NCBI GenBank assembly: GCA_958510875.1
Contig: OY294067.1
Location: 199,084,524 to 199,148,523, forward strand
Length of the DNA stretch: 64,000 nucleotides
Direction: 5' to 3'
From: Endomychus coccineus
Taxonomy: Eukaryota; Arthropoda; Insecta; Coleoptera; Endomychidae
Both the position numbers and the translations under genes were made by a program. Of this stretch, positions 1 through 12,195 are shown in pieces. The notes beneath the pieces were generated by a model, which was not told the origin of the DNA, did no database searches, and saw only the letters and a list, made by a program, of their open reading frames with translations. Each line of letters begins with the position of its first letter. The first letter of the stretch is position 1.

Positions 1-1989
1 TAGCTATCCTGCCGACTACGCCACTTAAATAGATTTTTTTTAAATAATTTTATTGTCAATAAGAGGCTTACAATATGAAAGTTGAATTAAGACTAGAATA
101 ATATCTAACAGAATGAAGTACATCTCAACACATGTCCTGGAATCGCTGCCGTCCGCATGAATCCAATAACGCTGATTCATATTACAACGTTTGCTATTTA
201 TTCGGAGAATTAGCTATATAACTTACATCCATACCTTCAACATGGAGATGTGTTCGAGAGTAAAAATTGTGCTAAGGAAAACGGGGTTGATATATGTTAA
301 CGATCTAAGGTTAATCTACAAAAAATGTTTGACGCAGGAGCGTTTTTCGGAATTGTCGATGTGAATAAGCTTCTGATGCAACTGATTTAGTATCAGATGT
401 ATTATGCATCTTATAATAATATATATGCTTTTTCAAATGCTGGTCTATCATCATAAATTCGAGTAATAATAATCACTCAACGTGGAGCTTGAATTATCAT
501 AATAAAATTAAAATCAAATACTTCTTATAAATATTTTCCAACGATATATGAATAATTCTATGAATATGAAAGTTTCCATGATGTAACAGATTCATTGTGT
601 TGCGTTAATTATACTTTACCTGCTCAAATTGATTCATAAATTCAGAAGAAGAACTGATCTCAAGTTCTTCAGAAGATTGTATCCAAGAAATCTGTGGAAT
701 GACGTTTCCTAAGTGTTTATATCAAGTTTGTCATGTTGGAGTTCGTAATAAAAATAACACTGCTACCAATTTAGTAGTCATCCAATTGTATAATAGGTAG
801 TTCAAAACTAGTTCATCCTCATGATATTTTCTTGAGGTTATATTCAAGAATTTGATCTTTAAAATGGTGGCACGAATTCATTTGAATTTGAATGTTGTTC
901 GCTGATCATTTAGAAATACCGTCAAATATATAAAACGATTCCGAAATTCTTGTCATTCCCTAAAGTTAGAGGTTTCATAGTAGGTATCTTAACATAATTC
1001 TTTCCTGATTAACTTCGTTACATTTAATGAATAACTGAAAGCCTCGTAAATAACCAAAGAAATGCAGCTGAGGAGGATTCTTTTCAGTTTCATGTTGTTG
1101 AAGAATTGTGATTGTTGAATATCATTCTAACGCTCTCATACTACTTTTAGTGATGCAGATGGGTGAAATAATTGTAAGAATTGTCCATTATATGATATAA
1201 GTACTCAACTAGGGCGCATATTTTATTACATATATAAACATTTAATTTTGGATTAGTCAGGATAGTGAAGTCATTCATCTTTTCAAAGCAGAAAATATAG
1301 TTGGAAGAGACATCTTCAAGACGAAAAACATGTCCAGCGGATCGCTTAGAAAACTCTGTCAGGACTCCGTATCAGCATCGCCTTCAGCTCTGGTTGAAAT
1401 GGTTACGTATGAACTAAATATTGAAGCAAAGTCGAGTGTTTCAATGTTATCACCACCAATTCTCAATGTTACACAGATACTTATTCATAACTGTTACGTG
1501 AGATGCCGGAAATGTTATTCTGGAAGTCTACAGGTACAATCGAAAACTGGATATAATTCACCAGAAATCACTTCACCGTACTCATTATACAAGGAGGATT
1601 CCTATCATGTCCAGTTACAGGATCTGATTTCACTCAAACAGAATCACTTTGCGACCTATTAGGAACTCCTGAAAGAAAAGTAACCTATATATCTATTTTA
1701 TATTCAGCTATATATTATGACTCTAATGATTCTGCACCCAGTCATAAATTAAATGTAAGTTCTCCAAAAATAGTTCACACTAACACATGTATCTATTATA
1801 ACATCGCCTTTACGTACGTTTCGGTATTCCGACCATCAATAATGAACGTTTGAAAGCTAAGTATCATCAACTTTTTTTTACTCAGATTTTAAATACACGA
1901 GGAGGAAACCTACAATGTTCAAAATACATCGTGTAAACCAGCATTGAGCATCCATTGGGATGATTGACCTGAGGCAACTTCAAATGTAG
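1..1989. other. No identifiable gene; AT-rich
   Basis: I recognise nothing here. The 110-codon frame at 1330-1662 (+) resembles no family I know. About 50 codons stay open on the plus strand near 634-800, rich in Ser and Glu at first and ending in a stop, but there is no convincing start or splice context. Probably decayed repeat DNA. Confidence 0.4.
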
Positions 1990-2395
1990 AAATACTACTT
2001 GGACTGATCATCTTTTTGTACTATGTTAGCGCGCCGAAGTGTTGCAGCATGAGAGAAGCAAGTGCTGAAACTTCTACGAAGATGTGACAGGCAGTTCCGT
2101 TAGCTTGTTCACATCTATCACGAGCTGGATCATCATCAGCAGCAATGCAGATGTTCAGGAGGTAGTGGCCTCAAGGAATTCGTCAGTCTTATGCTGCTTC
2201 TGCTCATGGAGAGAAGGGCTTCTTAGCGTTCAGGCCCAGACAATGTCTATCCAATAACGTTCAGAGGGCACGAATCTTATGGTCGACGGAATTACGTTTT
2301 TCAAATCAGCACCAAGAGGTCCTAGGGAATTCCGTTTGGAGTTGTTGCGGAAAAAATGGATGGAGTACTGAACCAACTGCAAGCAGATCGTATAC
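1990..2395 (-). pseudogene. LINE (R1-like) 3' coding remnant
   Basis: Read on the minus strand, broken frames give the Cys/His-rich tail that follows the RNase H domain in R1-type non-LTR retrotransposons: a GHYLLN segment, then DDPARDRCEQ, then ACHIFVE. This matches the usual order of a GH..LN block, a CxxC-like pair and a HIL/HIF block. The same tail is seen in better condition at about 9.6-10.2 kb. No start, no reverse transcriptase and several stops remain. It is a dead 5'-truncated copy. Assignment to R1 rather than another Jockey-group LINE is inference. Confidence 0.45.
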
Positions 2396-2768
2396 CTTGA
2401 AAGATGCTATGATAGTAATAATATACATTATTTACCAAAAAGTTGAAAATTTTAAAATATCATCAAAACTATTTGTATATCGATACCAGAAATCAACAGT
2501 GAGATCAGGCTAATTGCGCTGTTTTGAGTAAGCTGCATTTCTTTATTTCTATAACGACAATTAAATATTCACGTGGTAATTTATTTTCTTAGTTTAATGA
2601 TTTGTGAAATTTGATACAATTCAAATGAATGTTGTTCAAATTGGTTACAAGATCAATTTAGAAAAAAATCAAAGCGAACAATACCTCACTTTTGCTTTAT
2701 ACCTACTTAAAATTAAATTTCTCTTCTTAACTAAAATATTTCACTATTGTTTTGATACTATATCTTAG

Positions 2769-3735
2769 TTATATCAGGTTGAGAAATCTAAAATAAGCAA
2801 TAATATTTATAACTTGAAAAATATCTTTTTTGAAGAATAATACATACATAGATAGGTATAACATAATTAGTACATTATACGGGACCCTCATTATTTTCTT
2901 CTCTCTGTCTCTTTCTGATGTGATCTCTTTATTTTTGTGATTTTTTGGGGAAAACTTACACATTGCGCAAAGTGAAATAAGATCTTTTACTTTATTTGCT
3001 AGAATTCGAGGTGGTTCACTATACGCCGGTTTAACTGTGATGATTTCACATATCCGTCCTCTCATACGATGTTTCATGTTAATCGATTCACTGTACTGTG
3101 TTCTTGAGTAAGAAGTTTCATATTTCATGACATCTGGTTCGTTTGCGTTCACTTGAATCATCTTCACATTCAACCAAAGGCATTTTTCTCCATCGGTATT
3201 GACATTGAAGTTTTCACTTATCCATTCCATGGATCAATGGTTTCCGTTTCTTTCAAATATATGGAGGGCCATTTATTTTGCGCAACATATTCTCATGGCT
3301 AGCTCTGAACAAAAATAAGTCCCTGGTTGAGAATACGTTCCTTTTCCTTCTCGATACAGGCTTGAATACGGCCCCCTTCATTTTCAGTAAATTCGATGAT
3401 TTGATATGTATGTGTTATTGTCTGATTGTTAAGCTTTAAGAGCATACAGGTACATAAGAAATTTTAAATTATTGTTGTTCTGTGCTACACAATAATTGGA
3501 GGGTGGATGGATAAATGTGTTGATTAACAAAATGATAGTTTCCGTCTAAATATGAAGCCGTGCTTGTTCCAGGTTGAGAAATATTTGGATAATTTTGGTT
3601 GTACATGTCAGTTGTACCCAGAGGTAAAGCATCTACCATTACATTCGTATCTATACCGGCAAGCTCTAAATTACTAGAATTATTATGTTCACTACATTGT
3701 TCCTCAATTGCTCATTTCACATTTGACCTTACCAC
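2769..3735 (-). pseudogene. Unassigned coding remnant (153-codon frame plus upstream open stretches)
   Basis: A 153-codon frame (2769-3230) is preceded on the same strand by two further open stretches: about 3240-3430, with an acidic helical segment including EKEKERI, and about 3500-3735, rich in Asn and Ser. The frame includes NMKHRMRGR followed by VKPAYSEPP and KVKDLISLC, which look like real protein rather than chance. The block reminds me of repeat-associated proteins of insects, but I cannot name the family. The last 50 residues (Met- and Leu-rich) are probably a frameshifted tail. Stops and frame changes suggest a pseudogene; alternatively these are exons of one gene. Confidence 0.3.
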
Positions 3736-3739
3736 GTGA

Positions 3740-5729
3740 TAACATCATTCATATGATGAATCTGCACGTTATTACTGACAAATGCTTCACACTTTTATTA
3801 GCAACCTCTAAGAACGATGCAGGGCACAACATACATCGCCAAAAGTTTGTAGGGAACTGAATCATAGCCTTACTTATGGTTGTTTCACAAACCATACATA
3901 CTGTCACTGCAAATTTCAATTAGATATGGTCAAAATCGTATAATTCTTCCGTTTTATCTGAACATTATTACTACAAGATATGTATAGATATCATTGAATT
4001 TCCTTCCGATTCGAATTTATAATGATACTTATTATTCAATGGATAAAGGTGTTTACTAACACCACAGCTCTTGCGAAAATTACAATATCTGTTTCTGGGT
4101 AAAGGCATCAGGTATTTTTAACACATTTTTCTATGCAAGGAAATATCTACTCCTTTAGTTAGCCCCTTGAACCTTCCATTATATCGACAACTATGCATAG
4201 AATTACAGTCGATGAAGAACACATGCTACAAAATGAGTTTAACACCTTCATCCACCAAAAATTTTTTTTTCAAAAGTCAATCAACACCTTCATCCATTCA
4301 CCTTTCTTGTCGCTGCAGAAAATTACTTCCTCTCCACTTTGACAGTTATCGTTCAGAAAGTTATAGACACACGTTGCAATTTCTATGGCCCCTCATTTGA
4401 CCACACCCCGTTCCATAAATAGCAAACACTCTCTCTACTTTTAGCATTATGAACTGTGGAATTGTAGGCATTTAATTTACTTTTGTAATAGAAGTTGAAA
4501 TATTCTCATTCGGAAGTTGCATCTTTTCTAGTAAATCAAACTTTATGTCGTTTCCCATTAGTTAATTTTTATTCTTTTGTTTCTCCAAACAAGAGTTACG
4601 TACATTCTATTCGTATGTATTAGGCTCAGCTTCCTTCGAAATTTGTTCATTCTCAGGACTATACTTCTCGTATGTGATACAAAATGAGCATTGATCTTTC
4701 TTTGGTTTGATGAAAGAAATATCAAAATGCAAATTGAATAATTTTCTATAAATTGGCGAATGCCTTTCTGTCCGCCTCACATCTATCTTTGTACAACTTG
4801 TACATTGAATTAATATTCACTGAGCTATCTTTATTATGTTTTTCTGTTGTGGCCCGGCAATAAATAGACGGCACTCGGAAAAATTTTAATGTCCAGATCG
4901 TCAGACGTTTTATTGCTAATTTGTCCCTTAGCTCTCATTTCTCTTTGTAAAAATTACTCTTGTAATTTTTTCAATGCAGTGCTTATAGTATGCAAATATC
5001 CATAGTTACGATAAAAAAGTATTTACAGACTCTAACGTCCGTTTTGCTAACTTCAAAATAATATGCATGTTTTTCTGCATATGTTCTGTATCTTTTTCTT
5101 GTCCCTGTGACTTTTTGTTGGCATTTTTGATACAATTGTTCTTACTCATTTCATAATTTTATCACGCTGTCCTGTGTTCATTTTGTATTTTTTTTTTCAT
5201 TTTTCTTTCACGTGATTTCTTTTTTCAGTCGTTTTTACTTTTTCTTTCTCTGGCAACAGTTATTCCATTATCATCGCTGTAAGTTGAAGTAGATTTTAGC
5301 CACCGGTTGGCATAGTTGTCACAAAATCATGTTTCTCGTGATTTATCTCACTGTTATTTTATGGTATATATGATAAAATTTAATAGACAAAATATATTGT
5401 GTTTCAAATAGTCTAGTTCCCGGTGGAGATGTTTTTCATAACATGATAATATAAGACATGATTGACTGTGGATAAGCAACGTAATATACCATCAAACCCT
5501 TATGTGTCATTCGTTTCCTGATATTTCGTATGACTTCAGATAGTGAACAAAGTTTGCAATTGAGGGAATGAACGTTCATTTTATTTTGCAAAAATTTGCT
5601 GGTTCAAAACAGTTTAAATTTGTTCGTAGTTGAGAAAGGAAGAAAGGCAGTATTTCTGTATATCCTAAATGATAGTAATAACTACATAAGAACATGAATA
5701 ATTATTATTGTTTTGACCACCTTAGACTT
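3740..5729. other. No identifiable gene; T-rich plus strand
   Basis: Pyrimidine-rich on the plus strand, with many short open frames and no recognisable domain. The 77-codon frame at 4167-4400 (+) has no coding character. Nothing can be supported. Confidence 0.4.
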
Positions 5730-7150
5730 TGAAGTACATATTCCCAAGTTATTTCCTTCAATTCTTACACTAATAGTCTCTTTAGCTTAGATTCGTAAAT
5801 TTCTGTACCTTTTTAAACCTTCTATGAAAGTAGATTTTTTGTAATAATATCTGTGTGACATTTATCTACAAAATAATTATTTTTATTTCTTAGGCTGTAT
5901 TCCCTCATATCTCCTCTTCTTAACACAAATTTTGACAGGAACGTAGGTAGTAAGTTATTTGTTACCTTGTATGTGAACGTCAGACACGCTTCCTCTATGA
6001 TTTGAGTTACGTTTAAGAATGTTAGCTTTTGCAACACTTATATTTTCATAACAGCTCAACAGAGTTCGCGTAACTTTATTTCGTAGGATCTGCAACCTAT
6101 TCGTGTCTTATACACAGTTCTTTTTGACCAACCAGTTCTTACATGTGTAATCAATGTGTCGGCTCAGTTTCACGTGCGGATCGAGTTATATCCCGGAATA
6201 TTCAATTTTCTGTACTATCTCAATATTTTCGATATCCATAGTGATATTCAAATTTTTTTCTTCAAATAAGTTGTGATTTTTTCAACTACCTGTAATCATG
6301 TATTATGATTTGGATGAAGTTTCAACTTCTTAAGCTTAAACCGCTTTGCCAACACTTGTAATTCACCAATTATAATATTGGCTAGTACTTGATGGTCAGA
6401 ATCAATTATTGATAACATCGGATCATCTGCATAAAGGTTTTCAAAGCTTTCTGTCAAATATCCATTCACATCGTTTATATATAGTAAAAAGAGCAACGGG
6501 CCTAGTAAATCACTTGTGGCACTCCATGAAATAGTTCAACCCTTTTAGATATATTTTTGATAATTTTTGTCAGCTGGTATCGAAAAGACAAATACTTTTG
6601 CAGTCACTGGTGGGCTATACCCGTTATTCCATATGATTTAGATTTCCTCAATTAGTTCACCCCTATCAACCGTTTCAAACGCCCTCTTGAGGTCAACAAA
6701 AAGACTTACAATAGTATTTCCCTGGTCGATTTCTTTTTTCCATTTTCCTAGAACTAACCTGCAGTTTTGCATGAGTGTCTACTTCGGAACCCTGTTAACC
6801 CTCATAAAATATTCCACTAGTATTTCCAATATTTTCTTCAGTATTGGGAAAATTTATTTGCCGAATATCTTCCGGTTCTCTTCAGATTTTAAATTTCCCG
6901 TATCACCACAGTACATTTCAGTTCACTTGGAACTACACTCTTTACTCATGATGTATTCACTAAATTTAACAGAAGATAACTTACAACTCTAAAGAGATCA
7001 TTAACAAGTCCAACTAAGAGCACATATTCAGTTTCTTCAGGTTTTTTACAATCTGTTCTAGTCTATTTAATGAAATTTTTGAGAATTTATTAGGATTTGC
7101 TCGGGATCCACCATCTACTTATTCAAAGTCTTCATCCGGAGGCTTAGTAC
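5730..7150 (-). pseudogene. LINE reverse transcriptase remnant (Jockey/CR1-like)
   Basis: Minus-strand frames follow the order of a non-LTR reverse transcriptase. They give an upstream ELKCTVVIP block (near 6920), then DLKRAFETVDR (finger/palm motif A, near 6670), then LLFLLYINDV with YADD (motif C, about 6430-6490), then a thumb/C-terminal segment with IEEACLTF and LRNKNNYF (5822-6037). Frames shift at least three times and carry stops. The catalytic YADD is present, but the next residues differ from the common YADDT. The endonuclease domain is not visible. The copy is inactive. A related LINE lies at 13.5-15.3 kb, also on the minus strand. Confidence 0.6.
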
Positions 7151-8183
7151 TGAAACAATATCATGTACACTTTCGATAAAAAATAGGCGTTATCAATATT
7201 TTAAAAATTATCAAAATTGGTACAGCTTATATATTTTTCATTTTTACTAATTAATACTTCCACACATTTTTTTACTGTCATATTTATAGTAATCTATGTT
7301 TTGCTAATTATATTGTTCCTCCTTCTCTCTTAGTGTGTACGTTACTTCATTTTTTTATATATAATTTATAATCTTCTAAGTTATTAGGAAATTTAAACCT
7401 TTTATTTCATCTATCTCTTTCTTTTTGTAATTGTAGTATTCCCTTAATGTTCGATTTACTTTTGATTTCTCCGAAGGGTGATATTTTGCTTACAACTTTT
7501 GTTGTGTTAGTTATGAAATTATTATATATAATATTTGTGTCAGTAGATGTATTCAGTGCATGAAAGCGATCCATTCCCGCCGCTATATTAGCGTTAACAC
7601 AACCTATGCCTTAAGGTAGATGGTTCTATAGATTGAACCTATACAATATACAAGGATGTTCCGAAACATCAGACCCAGTATATAGTATATATTAGACAGT
7701 ATATATAATAGAAATTGCTATTTATATTCCCCACTCATAAGTAATGAATGATATTGAAATTAAAAAGATTCATATATATATAGCATAAGAATAATTGCGA
7801 GCATACCGATAAGTTATATATCTACCTATAAATCTCGGTGCATAGTCCTATTACACCAAAATATCTGCCCTCATTGCCTAGCACTTATATCGACTTAATG
7901 AATGAATGAATGAAAAAAGGTTTATTCAGTTTTTAGGGGTTGAGATACATATTGGCTTAAATATTTTATTTGTAGGTGGGCGGCTATTAGATCTTGCGAT
8001 CTACTTTAGCCCTGGATCTTATTATAATTATTCTATTGATTTTGAACAAGTTGTGTTGAACAACATTGGAATAATCAAATTTATAGGTAATCGATCAGAA
8101 TAATTAGCAAGTAGCTGAAATGATATAGGAAATATTCATCATCGAGTATATTCCCATGTGGTATGTTTTAGTTAGCAGCATTC
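7151..8183. other. No identifiable gene
   Basis: AT-rich, with weak coding-like character on the minus strand up to about 7500 that may be the decayed upstream part of the LINE ending near 7150. Nothing definite. Confidence 0.35.
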
Positions 8184-8551
8184 TAATGAATTCGAAAGAG
8201 TAGTTATCACATCCTCGTCATACACATTAATATGTTACGAATATGTAATACTTAAGTTTCAATCAATTTGAACATGATATGGTTTATAACTTCCGATTAT
8301 GGAATAACCATAATAGAACTACAAATACATTTCTGTCCTATTCTATTATTTTGGATTGCTTTTGTTGTAATGAATTCGAAAGCGTAGTTATCACATCCTC
8401 GTCATACACATTAATATGTTACGGATATGTAATACTTAAGTTTCAATCAATTTGAACATGATATGGTTTATAACTTCCGATTACGGAATAACCATAATAG
8501 AACTACAAATACATTTCGGTCCTATTCTATTATTTTGGATTGCTTTTGTTT
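8184..8551. repeat. 184-bp tandem duplication (two units)
   Basis: Units 8184-8367 and 8368-8551 are head-to-tail and nearly identical, differing at only a handful of positions (for example GAAAGAG/GAAAGCG, TTACGAA/TTACGGA, TTTCTGTCC/TTTCGGTCC). Read on the minus strand, each unit contains GAGGATGTGATAACTAC followed by TTTCGAA, and separately GGACCGAAATGTA in unit 2. Both resemble the motifs found at the Penelope-like ends elsewhere in this window. The frames at 7906-8103 and 8452-8655 are not supported as genes. Confidence 0.9.
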
Positions 8552-8854
8552 TAATTTATACGTGTCATGGTGAATTGGATTCATTCTCTACTTCCCAACG
8601 AGTTTCGTTGTCCCTATTAACAGGGAAATTATTGGTTTGCTTGTTTAGATTGTAACCTTCTCTATATTTTGTCAGTTCTAGGAAATGGTAGCACTGGCTT
8701 GCACGTTTAGTTCAATTGTTCTAATATACAAGATCGTCAAACTATAGAACAAATATCTTAAATTGGGAGCTTTCGTTGGCAGATTGGTATTCGGGAAAGT
8801 GGCTCATTTTCACTAAGAAATATTCAGAATTATCTAAATGTGAAGACCACAGAG

Positions 8855-9124
8855 GGTCAGTTAGCTTAGTAGTAGAAGCATCGATCTAATCACTGTGGCT
8901 TCCGATCCGGCCACGAGTAAGTGATGAGGCAAGATACAATGGGCCGTTAGGTCTAAGTGTCATCAAGACTGCCCTGGCTGCAGAATGGAGCCTGTCACTC
9001 GAGGTGATGGAGGGATTGGGTATATTTGAGGTGATTAAATTCGGACTAAGGAACTCCCACTACATTGTGTGATGTTACAGGTACATAAGGTGCACATGAA
9101 GGGCTCAAACTCCCATAAAAAAAA
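8855..9124 (+). repeat. tRNA-derived SINE, copy 1
   Basis: The head has an A-box-like TTAGCTTAGTAGTAG and a B-box-like GCTTCCGATCC about 45 bp on, as in a tRNA-derived RNA polymerase III promoter. A body of about 200 bp follows, and the copy ends in an A-run (CCCATAAAAAAAA). A second copy at 32653-32932 matches along the whole length (shared blocks GCATCGATCT, TAAGTGTCATC, GATGTTACAGG, CATAAGGTGC), so the unit is defined by comparison. The tRNA parent is not identified. Confidence 0.7.
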
Positions 9125-9589
9125 CCTGTGATGATAGTTCCATGATAATTATCACAATCATCATCATAGATTGGAAATTAGATTCCTATAATCAAACGAT
9201 GAAGAATTTGATAAGTTCGTCAGGTAGCCGAAAATTCTGTGATACAGTTCATTAAACCTGATGTTTTTGATGTCATAATCCATCCAATTCGCTAGAAACC
9301 CCATCTCAATTCATGGAAGAAACTAAGAAGAAGCAGCAATTGTGGAATTTATCCGAAGGATACAGCAGCATTTGTCTAGCAGGACAATATTTAATTCAGA
9401 TCATCTGTTTCCTGTTATATGTATTTTGATCTTCCCTTATGTACATCCTATCGAGGAAGATTCAGCCCAGAATAAATAGTTATGAATATAAATCACTTTT
9501 TTTAAATATTTTTTTGTGTGGAGTATGAAAAATCTTGCATACACACTTCGAGTACCCTTGGGAATCTCAAATTTTTGCTGAATAAGTGG

Positions 9590-10243
9590 GGGGTGGATGA
9601 GTCCAGAGCACTATTGTGCGCCTCTTGGTACAAAACTCAGTTCAGCAAGACTAACGAAGCATGAAATGCTGGAATTCTGCATGAACTGATGTCTCTCATG
9701 GTTTTAGGCGGCATGTGTGAACTGGCTAGGTGTTGTGGCCTGGAAGAAATCAGTGTTGGCCATTTCACTAGAATATGACAGACAGTTTCATCCAACTCTC
9801 CCCATCAACTACAACCAGGGTCATCAACAATGCTTATTCAGTGTGTATATCTATTAGGATGACAGTGTTCTGTGAGGAGTCCTGTCACTAGCTATATGCC
9901 TCTTCTGCTCATAGAGAGGGAGAGTTTCAAGCGTGTGGGCAAGAACCCCGAAATGTGAAGTGTGACCTGCCTTATACGGAGGGTACTATGCTGTATCGAC
10001 TGCCACATATATCATCCAGTAGCTTTCTGAAGACATGAAGCCCGGTGGTCGATAACGTTCCGATCGTTGTATAGGACCAGGTGTGCCTAGGGAACCCTGT
10101 TTGACCAATTCATCGGTCATTTCGTTCATACCACGCCAGTGTGGGCGGGTACTCATACTAGCTGAGGTAAATCCCTTCTGACTAATTCAGCCAGTCTCCC
10201 TGCACTCGAGAGCTAGCCCAGACCTCAAATAAAATAACAATTG
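9590..10243 (-). pseudogene. R1-like LINE C-terminal tail (downstream part)
   Basis: Minus-strand frames give LSLVTGLLTEHC, then DDPGC and GELDETVCHILVKW, then MPPKTMRDISS. This is the cysteine/histidine tail that follows RNase H in R1-group LINEs. It continues the RNase H segment at 10422-10965, from which it is separated by a 178-bp fold-back element. Stops and frameshifts are frequent. The same tail occurs at 1990-2395, so at least two copies of this family are present. Confidence 0.6.
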
Positions 10244-10421
10244 AAAGTTCGATTTTCGTAGTTTAATAAATAAATGTGACTATAGTTTCTCTTACGCATT
10301 AGTTTCTCCAAACTAATATTTAAAATACTGTACAGTACTTTGTATTATTCGTTTAAAGAAGTTACTGTGTTAGCGAAACTATAGTCACATTTATTTATTA
10401 AACTAGTGGAAATCGAACTTT
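10244..10421. mobile_element. Fold-back MITE of 178 bp
   Basis: The two ends are inverted repeats of about 46 bp. The left arm contains TTTAATAAATAAATGTGAC and ACTATAGTTTC, and the right arm is its near-exact reverse complement (GAAACTATAGT, GTCACATTTATTTATTAAA). About 85 bp of unique sequence lies between them. The outermost bases are AAAGTTCGAT and ATCGAACTTT. There is no coding capacity. It interrupts the R1-like LINE between its RNase H and tail segments. I could not settle a target-site duplication, so the superfamily is open. Confidence 0.8.
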
Positions 10422-10965
10422 TGATATTCATTTTATTCAAGTTTAGAATAGATTTTCAGCACATAATGGCTGATTCTATTCAATAGAATCCTGGAAGTCA
10501 GTCTATGAGCGCGAAGGGCACTTTGGGCCGCTACACTGTCAGTGCAGATATAAATACATTGACCTTGGTATTTTAGTATCATTTCTCCTAGGACATAGGA
10601 CCGGATTGCACAAACCTCGATCCAGGAAAGGATTACGTGAGCACCTAGAAGAACTGCAAAATACATTCTGGGTGTGCACGAGTATACTCCGGCTCTGCTA
10701 GTCTCGCCAGTCTTGGACTCGTCCGTGAGCCGCACGATTGCCCCCGGGGAAGTTGAGTCCTTGTTCTCACTTCTCTGGTTATGAGGACTTGTGTTTGGCA
10801 GCTGATAGGAGGTGTTATTGTATCCTGCTTTTGTGCAAGAACTTGAGAGCTTCCAGTAGCTCAGTCCAAAATTTTTCTATGATGGTGAGGCAAGATGAAT
10901 CTACCCACTGCCTCCAAAGCACTGACGGGACTCATTTAAGCACGTACAATACACATGACTGACAG
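10422..10965 (-). pseudogene. LINE RNase H domain (R1-like)
   Basis: The 100-codon frame 10433-10735 reads like a LINE-encoded RNase H: TDESKTGETSRAGVY at the start (family pattern TDGSK..GAGVY), an internal W-IE-CAIRS (usually FQAEI-AI) and ICTDSVAAQSALRAH (usually SDSQAAL-AL) with its catalytic Asp. Upstream to about 10965 the frame continues in pieces. The first catalytic Asp is present, but G is E and the Glu motif is altered. The tail resumes at 9590-10243 across a fold-back insertion. Confidence 0.6.
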
Positions 10966-12187
10966 TACCATATGTTTATAGTTAATTATCATAGTTCAGA
11001 TTTTCTGTAACAAAACATCAGGTAATGCTTTCATGACAAACAGTTGATTCATTGAAAATCATTCAATGTTCGTGACACACCAGTACACAGATTTCCCGGT
11101 TAATTCAAATGAATTTTTACATGATCTAGAGCATATTTTCATCTCTGAACATGCCATTAGCTGTTTCTACTCTTTTGAAATATGCAGTGTTGAGACTACT
11201 ACAAGTATCTACTAGTACTTAATATAAAAATATTTTTCTAATGCATAATTTACTAATCTCACTGTTCCAAAAATTAATCAGAGTGATCTTACGGCAGATA
11301 TAATATAACGTTACAACAAATTAATTCCTTACATTCTACGGAAGAGAGCAACAAAGACATTATTCACACCTGTTTAATCTAACGAAAAATCTCATCTGAT
11401 ATCTGTTAGCCTAGTTGTTTGTTCATTGCATTGCTTATTCACAAGTGTGTGATATTAATAAGAATATGACAAAACAATTATCAATACCATATCAACCTAC
11501 TTACTGAATTTTTATACACAGTTGATCACGCAGGAATTTATAACAGTAATACTGCCCACGTACTATTATGAGCTGTAGCAGAATATTACATTGCGAATGT
11601 ATCAGCATCAATTAATTAGGAACAGATAATATGTTCCTCTGGATAAATAATATAAATAATAATAATCACTATATCCAGAATTCTTTTGCAAACACATTTA
11701 TCATTACAAAAATAATTTGATGCATGCTTATATGCACCGCTGTAAAGGGCTCCGCTGTACTCCGTGTGTGGGTCTGAATCCTAAACTAAAACTGAGAACT
11801 GAATAACATATTAAGTATTAATTATCAAGTTTATTATATTCTTAAGTTTAAATATAATTATTGTAGTTGAGTTTAAATTACTTCCAACTATAGTATATGT
11901 TCGTCTTGATATGGTCACAATGATATGAATGTATTTACTAATTGTTTATTATATCTTCATAGATTCTGTCAGAGAGATATTTTTGTCACTAAATACGTTT
12001 TTTTTTATCACCAATTTTGTTGTGAGATCAATTTCATCAAAAGTTGCAGTCAGTAAATTGAAAGATTCCACAAAGTTTTCTACTATTTAGAGTTTTTACG
12101 GTTGAAGCACGATAATTTTAAGTGCGAGTGATAATGCAGTGAAGTTTCTCTTATAAATAATTGTCTTGTATTCAATACTGAGGTATT
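10966..12187. other. No identifiable gene
   Basis: AT-rich DNA with no domain, long repeat or RNA gene that I can recognise. Confidence 0.4.
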
Positions 12188-12195
12188 GTTATGTA

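Noticed and set aside
1330..1662. 110-codon frame as a gene
   Set aside because: No domain, composition not distinctive, neighbouring sequence without support.
7906..8655. Frames of 65 and 67 codons near the tandem repeat
   Set aside because: One lies before and one across the 184-bp repeat; neither is conserved between units.
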